21,961 nt of DNA from the IMG/VR virus record IMGVR_UViG_3300035698_003040, positions 1 to 21,961 of that record; one strand, given 5' to 3'. Below, piece after piece: positions 1 to 8,157 of the stretch. Below the pieces are notes generated by a model that saw only the letters and a list, made by a program, of their open reading frames with translations, did not search any database and was not told the origin of the DNA. Every line of letters begins with the position of its first letter. Position 1 is the stretch's first letter. A program made the translations under genes and the position numbers. The DNA comes from a virus.

Positions 1-31
1 AATTAAAGTTAAAATTATTGTTTAATGCCAT
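1..31 (-). CDS. Start of an unidentified gene, cut by the window edge
   Basis: An ATG at 31-29 is followed by ten open codons (M A L N N N F N F N) up to the window edge. A good ribosome binding site (CGGAG, about 11 bases upstream) and the position just after the 63..596 gene support a real start. The gene continues the tail tip/fibre operon. Its product cannot be judged from ten residues. Confidence 0.6.
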   Translation of the reverse strand, partial: MALNNNFNFN

Positions 32-62
32 TATATGTCTCTCCGTTTAAATTATCTAATTA

Positions 63-596
63 TTATGTTACAGGCTCGCCGTACACATCAATAAAAACTC
101 TAGTCTGACCATCTTGCAAACTAGTTATGTCCAATTGAATCCAATCACCTTGAGTTACTTTCTCACCATCTACTACAAAAGAAACTGTAGCATTTGTATC
201 ACCATCTCCAAATGTAGAAACAGCAGGTTTAACATTGAATATACTATTTAATGTTGATAAGGTAGTTCCTATCTTAATATCTATCTCAAAAGTTCCACCT
301 GTAGGAGCAACATCTGCATTAGCTCCCCCATGTAGTACATATATTTGTGCATTAACAATACTAAAGTCCCTACTAGCTTTAAATAGTCCTACCCTTGTTA
401 GTGTATTGGTGTTAGGTGAATATTGCTGTAAATTGGCTAATTCACCAATAAACATCTCTACTTTAGATGCACCTGCTGTTAAGTCTGATATTCTCTGCTC
501 ATGATCGTCCTGATTATCCTTAGTAGTTTGAAACAGTTTTTTCTTAACTGCTTTACCTACCTCAATATCGGCTGCATCAATTGGTGTAAATGCCAT
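63..596 (-). CDS. Small tail tip/fibre-like structural protein (177 aa)
   Basis: This 177-residue protein probably belongs to the tail tip or a fibre. Residues 1-45 look helical and polar (MAFTPIDAADIEVGKAVKKK, then an acidic/charged stretch), as in short fibre-base proteins. Residues 50-177 are rich in beta strand, Thr, Asn and Gly, which suggests a beta-sandwich head. No catalytic motif, signal peptide or membrane segment is seen. The ATG follows a strong AGGAG site 6 bases upstream, and the gene starts 8 bases after the 859-aa tail protein ends, so it is cotranscribed. I do not recognise the family; the role rests on composition and position among tail genes. Confidence 0.7.
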   Translation of the reverse strand: MAFTPIDAADIEVGKAVKKKLFQTTKDNQDDHEQRISDLTAGASKVEMFIGELANLQQYSPNTNTLTRVGLFKASRDFSIVNAQIYVLHGGANADVAPTGGTFEIDIKIGTTLSTLNSIFNVKPAVSTFGDGDTNATVSFVVDGEKVTQGDWIQLDITSLQDGQTRVFIDVYGEPVT

Positions 597-604
597 GTTG
601 TCTC

Positions 605-3184
605 CTAGCTTATTAAATTGATATGGTTAGTTGTCTCATCGGAATCAATGATTCCATTATCGTCTGTTATATGACTTGATATTAGTAATCCCTCAGTAGT
701 TTGAAGGCTAAATTCGGCAGATAAATCGTCTGATATAACTGCTGATCTATTAAATAGATTACCTAGATCTGATATAGTTAACTTAATACCCTTACCAGAT
801 CTATCTATACCTATTACTATTCCTACTTTATTTCTACTAGTTATATCCCCTAACCTGTTATACATTCTTCTAAAATTTAATCTAATCTTATCGCCCATTG
901 CTATATCAGATAATAACAGACTAGAATCTATTGTTACTACTGACTGACTTAATGAGTTAAAGTATATATGTCTTTCTGTTAATTCTAATGCGTCATTATC
1001 TCTGTATACAAATAAATCTAATTCGGCAGTATTACTACTGGTTTCAAAGTCAGATACAAAAGTGCTAGTAAACTCTACAATCTTAGTAGTTTCATCTAAT
1101 ACTATAGGATCAAAATCCTTAAATCTATATCTAGAAATTGCATCCTTAAATAAATTAGCTGATCTAGATTTTAGCTCAAACTTAATCTCATCACCCTGCT
1201 CTACCGTTCTTAAAGTCTGAGTTTCTAAACTAACGTCTAATATATTATATGTCATCTGTAATTCATTATTTAATACTAATGAGCCGAATATTGAAGTATT
1301 TATGTCATTAACTATACTTCTAACACTAGATAAGGATTGGCTTCTTATACTTTTAGGTAAGGCCATACTCATTAAAAAGTTAGCATCCTGACTAGCCTGA
1401 TCAAATCCTGTAGCATCTACGAAATCGCCTAGGTCAGTTTCGTCTAATAAGTCTTTTATAATTTCGGCACCAGTTTGAATCCAATCACCTTCAGGAGTTC
1501 CGTCTTTAGTTTTACCTAGAACGTCACTAGATATATTACTATCGTCAGTTATTAAATCCGGTTGACGTATCACAGCCGTTTCTGTTACGGTTACATCAGT
1601 CCAAGGAGTTCTTAAAATTATAGTTTTCTCATCTACAGATAGTATTTCTAGGAATTCTGAGTCTGCATCGTTTGACTTTTTAATCCAATCCCTAGAATTT
1701 AACACCTCTCTAAAATCAATATCGGCTACTGTGGTAAGACTATGGCTACCATTAGTAAATGTTACATCTACAAAGCTAGGTAGCGACCTATTCTTAGCAA
1801 CATTAAATTCTGATAATTCAGAAATTGTAACTGAGGCTTGAGAGGCAGTATTCGATATACTTATAATGTCATCCAGAGGTAGTTGTTTACCTTCTATATA
1901 TACTCTTAGTACAGCCCTTTTAACGACTGATACACCTGCGCTCTCTAAGCTAGTTAGGTTAAACTTAGTAGTAATCCTATTACCACTAACTCTCCTCACC
2001 TCAGCAACTTGTGACCCTATGTCTATAATATCGCCTGCTTCTATTTCCGTTGAATCAGTGACATTAATTCTATTTAATTGTGGATGACTTACTAGTGTAG
2101 TAGTTACCTGTTTTATAGCATGACCTGCTACTAGATATTCTCTATTCTTTTTACGCCAAGGCCTATCTGGTAAATTAGATATAGTTGAACCTGTATGTAA
2201 TGTTTGTATTCCATCACTATCAGATACAGTAAAATTAGTATTACTGGATATACTTTCTACAGTATATTCTGTACCATTAATAGTTACAATATCATTAGGG
2301 CTTAATTCATCCAGAAGAAGACCTCCTGTAACAGTAACAGTTAAAGACCCAATAACAGTATTTGTTGTGCTCCCTGTTAGTTGGTATCCAGCACCAATTT
2401 GATCTATTGATCTAATTAATAAGCTATCAAGTTTACCGTATATTCTTCTTTTATATTCACCTATATACTGCTCAGATACACCACTGTTTTCGGTGTATGC
2501 AGATAAAGGTATTTTCTGATCTAGTTTAAATATACTATCCTGTATTTTAAAAGTAACATCTCTATCAGTAAAATTCTTATCTACAATAAAGCCCTTATAT
2601 ATTACTTTAGCCAGACTAGGTAATAGTTCTCTGTTATATGAATATACTTCTGCCGTTTTCTGCTCAAACTGAAATACATCGTATATATTATCAAAGTACC
2701 CATCTGTATTCTCTAGGAGAAGATTACCTTTACCCGTTACAGATATACCTTGCTGATCTGTTCCAATCTCTGATTTAAATCTAGGTGATAGCCTAATTCT
2801 CGGCTCGTACTCAACCTGTTCACCATTATCAGATAGATCCCATGAAAGATTTATTGGAAGATCAGAAAAGAAAAGCCTATATTCTATAATAGCTTTTTCA
2901 CTAGCTAGATCGCCTGAAGTAGAATATAAATAAAGAGTACTCGTTTTAATATCAAAATAAAATTCTGTAGCATTAGTAACCTCTACGATAGAATTAACTC
3001 TTGTAAGTTTAACATCCAATAGTTTAACATTAGATACAAAATTACTAGTTACTCTTTTGTATACATTACCACTATGTAATGTAAAGTTAAATAACTGCTG
3101 AAATGCATGAACATGTGCTAAGGTTATCTTCTCACTTATCATTGCATTTGCGTATTCTGAATATGTTTGAAATTTAGTACTCAA
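605..3184 (-). CDS. Large tail hub / baseplate-like structural protein (859 aa)
   Basis: This is the second-longest protein in the window, beta-rich throughout. The first 240 residues hold segments that look like tail hub proteins: a stretch near 77-90 ending YLYSTSGD, GKGNLLLENTDGYFD near 150-165, and a following strand-rich part around KVIYKGFIVD. The middle has several strand pairs of the form IVTINGTEYTV. The last residues (839-850) contain an EF-hand-like loop, DDNGIIDSDE, without the first acidic position. The start is TTG at 3184-3182, with AGGG five bases upstream; no ATG fits better. In order it follows the tape measure and fibre genes, so it may form the central tail tip that contacts the host. 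Hub identity is inferred from size, place and fold impression, not from a firm family match. Confidence 0.6.
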   Translation of the reverse strand: MSTKFQTYSEYANAMISEKITLAHVHAFQQLFNFTLHSGNVYKRVTSNFVSNVKLLDVKLTRVNSIVEVTNATEFYFDIKTSTLYLYSTSGDLASEKAIIEYRLFFSDLPINLSWDLSDNGEQVEYEPRIRLSPRFKSEIGTDQQGISVTGKGNLLLENTDGYFDNIYDVFQFEQKTAEVYSYNRELLPSLAKVIYKGFIVDKNFTDRDVTFKIQDSIFKLDQKIPLSAYTENSGVSEQYIGEYKRRIYGKLDSLLIRSIDQIGAGYQLTGSTTNTVIGSLTVTVTGGLLLDELSPNDIVTINGTEYTVESISSNTNFTVSDSDGIQTLHTGSTISNLPDRPWRKKNREYLVAGHAIKQVTTTLVSHPQLNRINVTDSTEIEAGDIIDIGSQVAEVRRVSGNRITTKFNLTSLESAGVSVVKRAVLRVYIEGKQLPLDDIISISNTASQASVTISELSEFNVAKNRSLPSFVDVTFTNGSHSLTTVADIDFREVLNSRDWIKKSNDADSEFLEILSVDEKTIILRTPWTDVTVTETAVIRQPDLITDDSNISSDVLGKTKDGTPEGDWIQTGAEIIKDLLDETDLGDFVDATGFDQASQDANFLMSMALPKSIRSQSLSSVRSIVNDINTSIFGSLVLNNELQMTYNILDVSLETQTLRTVEQGDEIKFELKSRSANLFKDAISRYRFKDFDPIVLDETTKIVEFTSTFVSDFETSSNTAELDLFVYRDNDALELTERHIYFNSLSQSVVTIDSSLLLSDIAMGDKIRLNFRRMYNRLGDITSRNKVGIVIGIDRSGKGIKLTISDLGNLFNRSAVISDDLSAEFSLQTTEGLLISSHITDDNGIIDSDETTNHINLIS

Positions 3185-3191
3185 TTAATCC

Positions 3192-3527
3192 CTATGGTTT
3201 TGGATACTTAGTTTTAATAACTTGCCTAGCTGCTTCTATTGCATCAATGGTAGGTTGATCACCTTCCCACATAGCTACAATCAACTCATTAATAGAGGGA
3301 TATTCTGACTCCCTTAATTCCTGATATCCATTAGCCAATCTAGCTATCTTATAAGGATGTGCGTCACATTCTATTTGAGTCATTAATACTAACTCAGTGG
3401 TATATTTGTAAATATAATCACCAGCAGAATCGGTTAGTACAGCATCATCTACCTCTGTATCATATTCTAAATCTTCCTCCCAAGAATGCCCTAGGATTGT
3501 CTCATTGTCTAATTTTAAGTACATCAT
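3192..3527 (-). CDS. Small phage protein, possibly tail fibre associated (111 aa)
   Basis: This acidic 111-aa protein has a C-terminal part reading EYPSINELIVAMWEGDQP, then a helix ending KTKYPKP. The pattern YPSI-x2-L-x2-A-x-W/Y occurs in small phage proteins encoded beside tail fibre genes (XkdW-like and similar), as far as I recall. No membrane segment is seen. The ATG has GGAG six bases upstream, and this site overlaps the end of the preceding fibre gene, so translation is coupled. A second in-frame ATG directly after the first is equally possible. It may be a fibre-associated or assembly protein; this is weakly supported. Confidence 0.55.
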   Translation of the reverse strand: MMYLKLDNETILGHSWEEDLEYDTEVDDAVLTDSAGDYIYKYTTELVLMTQIECDAHPYKIARLANGYQELRESEYPSINELIVAMWEGDQPTIDAIEAARQVIKTKYPKP

Positions 3528-3530
3528 ATC

Positions 3531-4346
3531 TTACTCCACGAAAGTTGGTTTTACATTTAGCTCTAAGTCGCCCGACATAGCCCAATCTGATCTAGCAATA
3601 GCATTACTAACTCTCAAGTCACTTGTTCCAGATAAAACTAACCCGTTAGATGCATTAGACGTGAACGCTGTCACCGAAAATGATTGGAACGGTCCAGTTA
3701 CCCATGTTATACCTGCAATGACGACAATAATCGATGCTGCAGCTATGGATATATTTCCTACTACATTAAACCTTAAAAACCAGTTACCTTGCATATCCCG
3801 GTAAGGTCTCCCTATAGCAGCGGTAGTAGTCCAATTTGTTGCTGTAGCTGTCATACCATAGCTTTTTAAGATTGTCGTTATGTTATGATTAACTATGAAC
3901 CATTCTGTTCCATCACACTGAATCTCCATAAAACAGTTCTTAAAGTCAAGATCTACAGAAGTAAATCCATCAATAGTTTCTGCGCCCTCACCGTCCACTG
4001 TAACTTTACCTTTCTGAGTCGATGTATTTTTAATAACTATCTTTCTATTGGAGTTATCAGCCGCGGTAGGTAAAGTGATTGTTCTGGTCGCTGTGGTGTC
4101 GTCTACTAATATAGTAGTAAACCCATCACCATCAACAATTGTGTAGTTTGCTGATTTAGTAGATACTGATTCAGAAGATCCTCCTGCACCAATATCACCA
4201 TCAATGATAGCATCGTCTAATGTTTTATTTATACCACTAGCTGTGACATAAACTTTAGTATCATTAAGAAGCTGTGACTTAGCACCACCTGCACCTGTAA
4301 GTTCGGCTTCGGTTTTAAAATCTTCGTTTTGTAATTTACCTGCCAT
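3531..4346 (-). CDS. Tail fibre protein (271 aa)
   Basis: This 271-aa fibre protein has an N-terminal helical stem (residues 1-55) ending in a Gly-rich GAGGSSES linker. Residues 60-155 form a beta domain with alternating hydrophobic residues (YTIVDGDGFTTILVDDTTA, then TRTITLPTAADNSNRKIVI). This is the strand and turn pattern often seen in phage fibres and other trimeric adhesins. Residues 160-271 form a second beta-rich domain with many Thr, Ser and Ala. A good AGGAAA site precedes the ATG, two bases after the 81-aa gene ends. It lies between two other fibre genes, so these probably build one tail fibre complex. Receptor binding is inferred, not shown. Confidence 0.7.
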   Translation of the reverse strand: MAGKLQNEDFKTEAELTGAGGAKSQLLNDTKVYVTASGINKTLDDAIIDGDIGAGGSSESVSTKSANYTIVDGDGFTTILVDDTTATRTITLPTAADNSNRKIVIKNTSTQKGKVTVDGEGAETIDGFTSVDLDFKNCFMEIQCDGTEWFIVNHNITTILKSYGMTATATNWTTTAAIGRPYRDMQGNWFLRFNVVGNISIAAASIIVVIAGITWVTGPFQSFSVTAFTSNASNGLVLSGTSDLRVSNAIARSDWAMSGDLELNVKPTFVE

Positions 4347-4348
4347 AA

Positions 4349-4594
4349 TTATTTCCTAATGTAGTTAAAGTCTATACTTTGTGCATTAGCAGGGGCCGTA
4401 GTAAAAGTTACGTTTGCTCCTGATAAAGTATAATCTATTGTTAATTGTTGCTCTAATCCGTTTATATAGATCCATAATGCACCAGAACCTATAGGCGTAT
4501 CAGCTAAGGCAAATACTGTAGTACTTCCATTTCCTGAAGAAGTATTCCTTCTAAATTCATTTGGATCAAACCATTTCCCTAAATTCTTAGACAT
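4349..4594 (-). CDS. Single beta-module tail fibre accessory protein (81 aa)
   Basis: The protein is almost entirely one beta module: FALADTPIGSGALWIYINGL, then a turn, a strand NVTFTTAPANAQ, and a closing strand SIDFNYIRK. The same scheme (TxFxLxxTPxxxxxxIYVxGxxQ, then a strand ending TxAPxxxxxxxxxY) appears inside the 325-aa fibre protein encoded at 5919..6896. Here it stands alone. The stop codon of the upstream gene forms part of its TAGGAG binding site, so the two are tightly coupled. It may be a separately encoded fibre tip or knob domain. Its existence as a gene is well supported; its exact role is inferred. Confidence 0.72.
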   Translation of the reverse strand: MSKNLGKWFDPNEFRRNTSSGNGSTTVFALADTPIGSGALWIYINGLEQQLTIDYTLSGANVTFTTAPANAQSIDFNYIRK

Positions 4595-4604
4595 TACCTA
4601 TCTC

Positions 4605-5897
4605 CTAGTATTCGTAATTAAAAACAACTTTATCACCGTCAGCCAAATCTGAGGCTAGATCTCCTGCGAAAGTTACTCTTGTATTAGTTGTTACTATTGA
4701 CTCTGTGAAGTCAGCAGTAGGTTCTTGAGATGGTCCTCCTACAGGAGTTACATGTAAAGAATTGGCTAAAATCGGCTGAGCTAACTCAATATACCCATTA
4801 GATATATTTGTACCATTTAATGTAATAACCTCTCTACCTTGACTAGATCCTGACCCTGCAGCAATCGCAGTATCCATTTGACCCTTATTAACAGCCTCAT
4901 CGTTAGATGTACCATTAGATAGTCCTGTAATCTTATTAGAACCCATCGCCTGAGAGCCTGTATAGGCTACTGAGCCATCTTTCTTTATAACATCAGCATC
5001 ATCAGCCTTAGCTGCTAGAGCGTCAAATACCCCATCTGAGGAGACAGAATTAGCTGAATTACCGTCAGTTGGAGCTGAATCTAGTGTTCTATTAACTTCG
5101 GCACCAGTAGCAATACCTGCTAGTTTAGTATTTTTAGTATCAGTATAAGCATTTGCCTCAAGCTCATAAGCAGATTTAATCTCGGCACCTGTCTGATCTG
5201 CTGTAGCACTTGTCTCAATAGCAGCTAACTTACTTTGTTCTGCATCTGAGTATTCATTCGTGTCGGCGTTATTCTCATAAGCCGCCTTGATTTCGGCATC
5301 AGATTGATCAGCAGTTGCAGAAGCTTCAATACCCGCAAGTTTTGAAATTTCGGCAGCAGTTGTATATTTGTTAGTTGTAACAGCATCTGAAATATCATCA
5401 GCATCTAGAACTACTATACCTGTTTGACTATTTACCGAATTTATAGCATCAACATTATCAGCTCTATTCCACACACCATTTGCAAAATAAGCCCAATCTC
5501 CTGCACTCCAAGCAGCTTCACCATCTAGAGAGGTAGATCCGGCAACATTAACAATATACAAATCATTAGCAGTACCTGTAGACGTGACTAGGGTTGGTGT
5601 GTTAGTTGTAGCATTCCAATTACCTTTGACTGTAAATACAGCAGGAATAGCCGGAATAGCAGCAATTTGATCATCTACATATTTCTTATTAGAAACATCC
5701 TCATCAGCACTAGGTGCAGCTGAAGGTATCTTAGGTGTACTACTAAATTCTATCTCATCACTAGCATTAATCTTAACAATATCTATATCGCCATTATCAG
5801 CATTATTACGTCCTCTTAAAGCCCCATTATTACTTAATTTTACTTTGGACTCGTTTACGGCATCATCACTGAGCCACTTGGTATCAAACTTTGACAT
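4605..5897 (-). CDS. Long tail fibre protein with tandem stem repeats (430 aa)
   Basis: The N-terminal 60 residues (MSKFDTKWLSDDAV...) look like a virion attachment segment, followed by the helical DEDVSNKKYVDDQI. Residues 88-150 form a small beta domain (FTVKGNWNAT, then AAWSAGDWAYFANGVWNRAD) that recurs in many phage fibres. Residues 155-185 include VNSQTGIVVLDADDI, a common fibre linker. Residues 186-269 are two and a half repeats beginning KLAGIEASATADQ, likely a trimeric stem. After a Gly/Ser-rich hinge (AAGSGSSQG) there is a C-terminal beta domain. GGAG lies eight bases before the ATG. The neighbours are further fibre genes. Fibre identity is strong; the host receptor is unknown. Confidence 0.82.
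   Translation of the reverse strand: MSKFDTKWLSDDAVNESKVKLSNNGALRGRNNADNGDIDIVKINASDEIEFSSTPKIPSAAPSADEDVSNKKYVDDQIAAIPAIPAVFTVKGNWNATTNTPTLVTSTGTANDLYIVNVAGSTSLDGEAAWSAGDWAYFANGVWNRADNVDAINSVNSQTGIVVLDADDISDAVTTNKYTTAAEISKLAGIEASATADQSDAEIKAAYENNADTNEYSDAEQSKLAAIETSATADQTGAEIKSAYELEANAYTDTKNTKLAGIATGAEVNRTLDSAPTDGNSANSVSSDGVFDALAAKADDADVIKKDGSVAYTGSQAMGSNKITGLSNGTSNDEAVNKGQMDTAIAAGSGSSQGREVITLNGTNISNGYIELAQPILANSLHVTPVGGPSQEPTADFTESIVTTNTRVTFAGDLASDLADGDKVVFNYEY
5091..5342 (-). repeat. In-frame tandem repeats in fibre stem (residues 186-269)
   Basis: The unit is about 35-37 residues and begins KLAGIEASATADQSDAEIKA; the second copy begins KLAAIETSATADQTGAEIKS; a third, partial copy is KLAGIATGAEVN. 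The copies differ at the DNA level, so this is an old duplication kept by protein structure rather than a fresh expansion. Confidence 0.85.
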
Positions 5898-5918
5898 TCT
5901 TTAATCTCCTATTTATTA

Positions 5919-6896
5919 TTAACTAAAATATTTTATTCTTACTACATCGTCTTCTACTAGGACTCCATCAAGTCCTAAACTATCCCAATCAAATATAGCT
6001 CCTGTGATTGTAAAATCTACAGAATAATGTTGACTAGGCCCACTTATTATATCTACTAGAACCTTAGCACTATTGGTAGGTGTGGCAGATAATGTGAATT
6101 GTTTTGCCGTTTCTTCACCTGCCGTCACACTATGGTATTCTATATTTTCTACTCCGCCAATAACGGCTACTGCACCAGAATGTGAATACCAGGCAAATAC
6201 GGACTGTCCTAATGCTGGGGCTGAGGTGAATGTAATAGAGTTTGTAGCTATTACATAATCTGAATCTTGCTGAAAATTACCATCTACATATATAGTTACA
6301 TGACCATCAGTAGTTGGAGTATTTGCTAGAGTGAATACAGTGTTAACTCCATCCACAGTACCAGTAGGTATTTCTCTAACAGAGATACCAGAAGCATCTA
6401 CTCCTGCATCACCTTGAGGACCATCTGCACCTTTTGCGCCAATAAATGCACCGTGATCTTTCCAGACCGTACCATTCCAGGTAATGAGGTGTAAAGTCAT
6501 ATCACCACTTAATTCAGCAGGTAAAGCTTGATTAGCCCTGTCATCAGTCAATACAGTTATAGTATATCGATCTAATGAACTAATACTAGGTAATGCCTCT
6601 ATAGTTATTATCTTAGATTCATCAAAGCTAATAGCTCCTTCATCTACATCTAGGGATTCACCTTTTAAAACTACTATTTCCCAATAGGTAGCATCACTAG
6701 GCTCTTGAGATGCTGTAGTGTCTAGGATACATATATAGCCCGAACCTTCAAAATATACTGCATCATTAACTACATATTCTTGAGAAACCCATGCTCCTCG
6801 CCATACTCCGATAACACCTTCAGCCGAAAGTATAACTGTATCTGGTGTAGTTTCTGAACTAAATCCATCGAAGAAATTTGTGCGTTTTGTACCCAT
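5919..6896 (-). CDS. Tail fibre protein with a carbohydrate-binding-like N-terminal module (325 aa)
   Basis: Residues 30-80 match the look of a small carbohydrate-binding module of the chitin-binding type 5/12 kind: VWRGAWVSQEYVVNDAVYFE, then GSGYICI, EPSDATYWE and a closing KG. Such modules are common in phage tail proteins. Residues about 150-165 hold a short Gly-X-Y run (GAKGADGPQGDAG). Residues 170-245 are a beta module (NTVFTLANTPTTDGHVTIYV, then FTSAPALGQ), like the stand-alone 81-aa protein. The C-terminal 80 residues are another strand-rich module ending RIKYFS. The ATG overlaps the AT-rich end of the preceding gene. A role in the tail tip or fibre that binds surface glycans is inferred. 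Confidence 0.75.
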   Translation of the reverse strand: MGTKRTNFFDGFSSETTPDTVILSAEGVIGVWRGAWVSQEYVVNDAVYFEGSGYICILDTTASQEPSDATYWEIVVLKGESLDVDEGAISFDESKIITIEALPSISSLDRYTITVLTDDRANQALPAELSGDMTLHLITWNGTVWKDHGAFIGAKGADGPQGDAGVDASGISVREIPTGTVDGVNTVFTLANTPTTDGHVTIYVDGNFQQDSDYVIATNSITFTSAPALGQSVFAWYSHSGAVAVIGGVENIEYHSVTAGEETAKQFTLSATPTNSAKVLVDIISGPSQHYSVDFTITGAIFDWDSLGLDGVLVEDDVVRIKYFS

Positions 6897-6899
6897 TAT

Positions 6900-7382
6900 T
6901 TAATTTCCCATCTCATATATCTCTACACCATATGGAGTAGTTCCGGCTAATTGCTCAGGAGTCTCATCAATAACTTTTAGATGATCACCATATTCGGCAA
7001 CAAACACATTATCAAAATCTTTACAAATTGCAAAGAAATTATTAGAATCACTAGCATAGCCACTAGATTCAAATGTAAGCGTATATTCGGCTTCATCCGA
7101 TTCTGGTAATACTCTTAAGAATACCGTATTTGGAAATCGCCAAGTAAACATTCCATGAGCATATGTTGCTGTTATAGAATTAATTTCGGCAGCAGTTATT
7201 GTAGCTACCGCTAAATCTGTACCACTCTGAGAAATAGTACATGTAAAATCGCCACTAGTTATAGTTCCATTCTTAAAACAATGAGTTCTTAAAAATGGCA
7301 TTGCTACACCTTGATGTTGAATACGTATAGTAGTCACTATCGGAGTTGCATCATTAAATTCATCATGTAATAAAAAACTCAT
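6900..7382 (-). CDS. Minor tail protein of unknown family (160 aa)
   Basis: This 160-aa beta-rich protein begins MSFLLHDEFNDATPIVTTIR. It has no obvious enzymatic motif, membrane segment or signal. Two Cys (in CFKNG and FTCTI) lie in the first 50 residues. The segment TITAAEINSITATYAHGMFT resembles the beta-strand/turn style of ligand-binding or spacer domains in tail tip proteins. The gene starts one base after the preceding stop and is followed by the glycan-binding-like fibre gene. Its place between the distal-tail candidate and the fibres suggests a minor tail or adaptor protein. I do not recognise the family. Confidence 0.65.
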   Translation of the reverse strand: MSFLLHDEFNDATPIVTTIRIQHQGVAMPFLRTHCFKNGTITSGDFTCTISQSGTDLAVATITAAEINSITATYAHGMFTWRFPNTVFLRVLPESDEAEYTLTFESSGYASDSNNFFAICKDFDNVFVAEYGDHLKVIDETPEQLAGTTPYGVEIYEMGN

Positions 7383-7383
7383 T

Positions 7384-8157
7384 TTATCCCATCTGCTGTA
7401 AAGTCATTGACATATTATATAACTTATATGCACTTATACTTATAACTTTCATTATTGTAAACCTGCAATACATAGAAAAAACAAACTCACCATCTGTTGC
7501 ACTACATCCTTCAGGATCTACTATTATCCAAATAGGAGTATGTTTTCCTACTTGATTTTGCATCTCTTGTATTAAGTCAAATTCGGAGACATTCATATGC
7601 TGAATAGTCCCACTTATTTGTTTATGTCTAGCCTTTTTATCTACGAATATTTGATTAAATTCATTAGCTCTAACTACACTACCATCTCTATTTGTATATC
7701 TAAAACTAGATGTGGAGAAGCCGTTTTCTAGGAATTGTAATTTGGCACCTAGAAAGATGTTGCTAACTTCTGTAAACGATCCAGTTCCAGTAAATTCTAG
7801 TTTCCAAAACCTAAATGCGGCAGCTGTAAATAACTTAAAGCCCACATTATTTTTATTGTTTAAATCTATAACTATTGGAGTACTTGAACTAAAATCTGTA
7901 CTACCTGATCCATATATTGTTAATGCTGTAAATCCTAATCCAGTAACCGTAGATCCGGCTATCATAAAAGAATCTATAGTTCGAGTTACTAGTAAATCTA
8001 CTTGTAATTCTACAGTATTTGTAGTTGATCTAAATACTTTAGTAGTTCTAGTATTTTTAATATTATTTATAGGAAATTGTGCATCTTCCGTTCCAGTGAT
8101 AACACTAAGAGTAGAATCATCTACAAAATTTTCTGATAAAAAAGTTAACTTTGACAT
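7384..8157 (-). CDS. Distal tail / minor tail protein, discoidin-like N-terminal part (257 aa)
   Basis: The first 130 residues resemble a discoidin (F5/8 type C) beta sandwich: FPINNIKNTRTTKVFRST marks the entry, then VDLLVTRTIDSFMIAGSTV, FTALTIYGS and FRFWKLEFTG. The C-terminal half (residues 140-257) is a second beta domain with KHTPIWIIVDPEG and a closing strand YNMSMTLQQMG. The gene follows the tape measure directly, which is where the distal tail protein sits in siphoviruses. A good AGGAAG site precedes the ATG, overlapping the tape-measure end. Assignment as distal tail or tail-tip adaptor is by order and fold impression. Confidence 0.65.
   Translation of the reverse strand: MSKLTFLSENFVDDSTLSVITGTEDAQFPINNIKNTRTTKVFRSTTNTVELQVDLLVTRTIDSFMIAGSTVTGLGFTALTIYGSGSTDFSSSTPIVIDLNNKNNVGFKLFTAAAFRFWKLEFTGTGSFTEVSNIFLGAKLQFLENGFSTSSFRYTNRDGSVVRANEFNQIFVDKKARHKQISGTIQHMNVSEFDLIQEMQNQVGKHTPIWIIVDPEGCSATDGEFVFSMYCRFTIMKVISISAYKLYNMSMTLQQMG

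Noticed and set aside
3505-3804. Plus-strand ORF (99 aa)
   Set aside because: Antisense to the 271-aa fibre gene; it crosses the junction of two minus-strand genes and has no signals.
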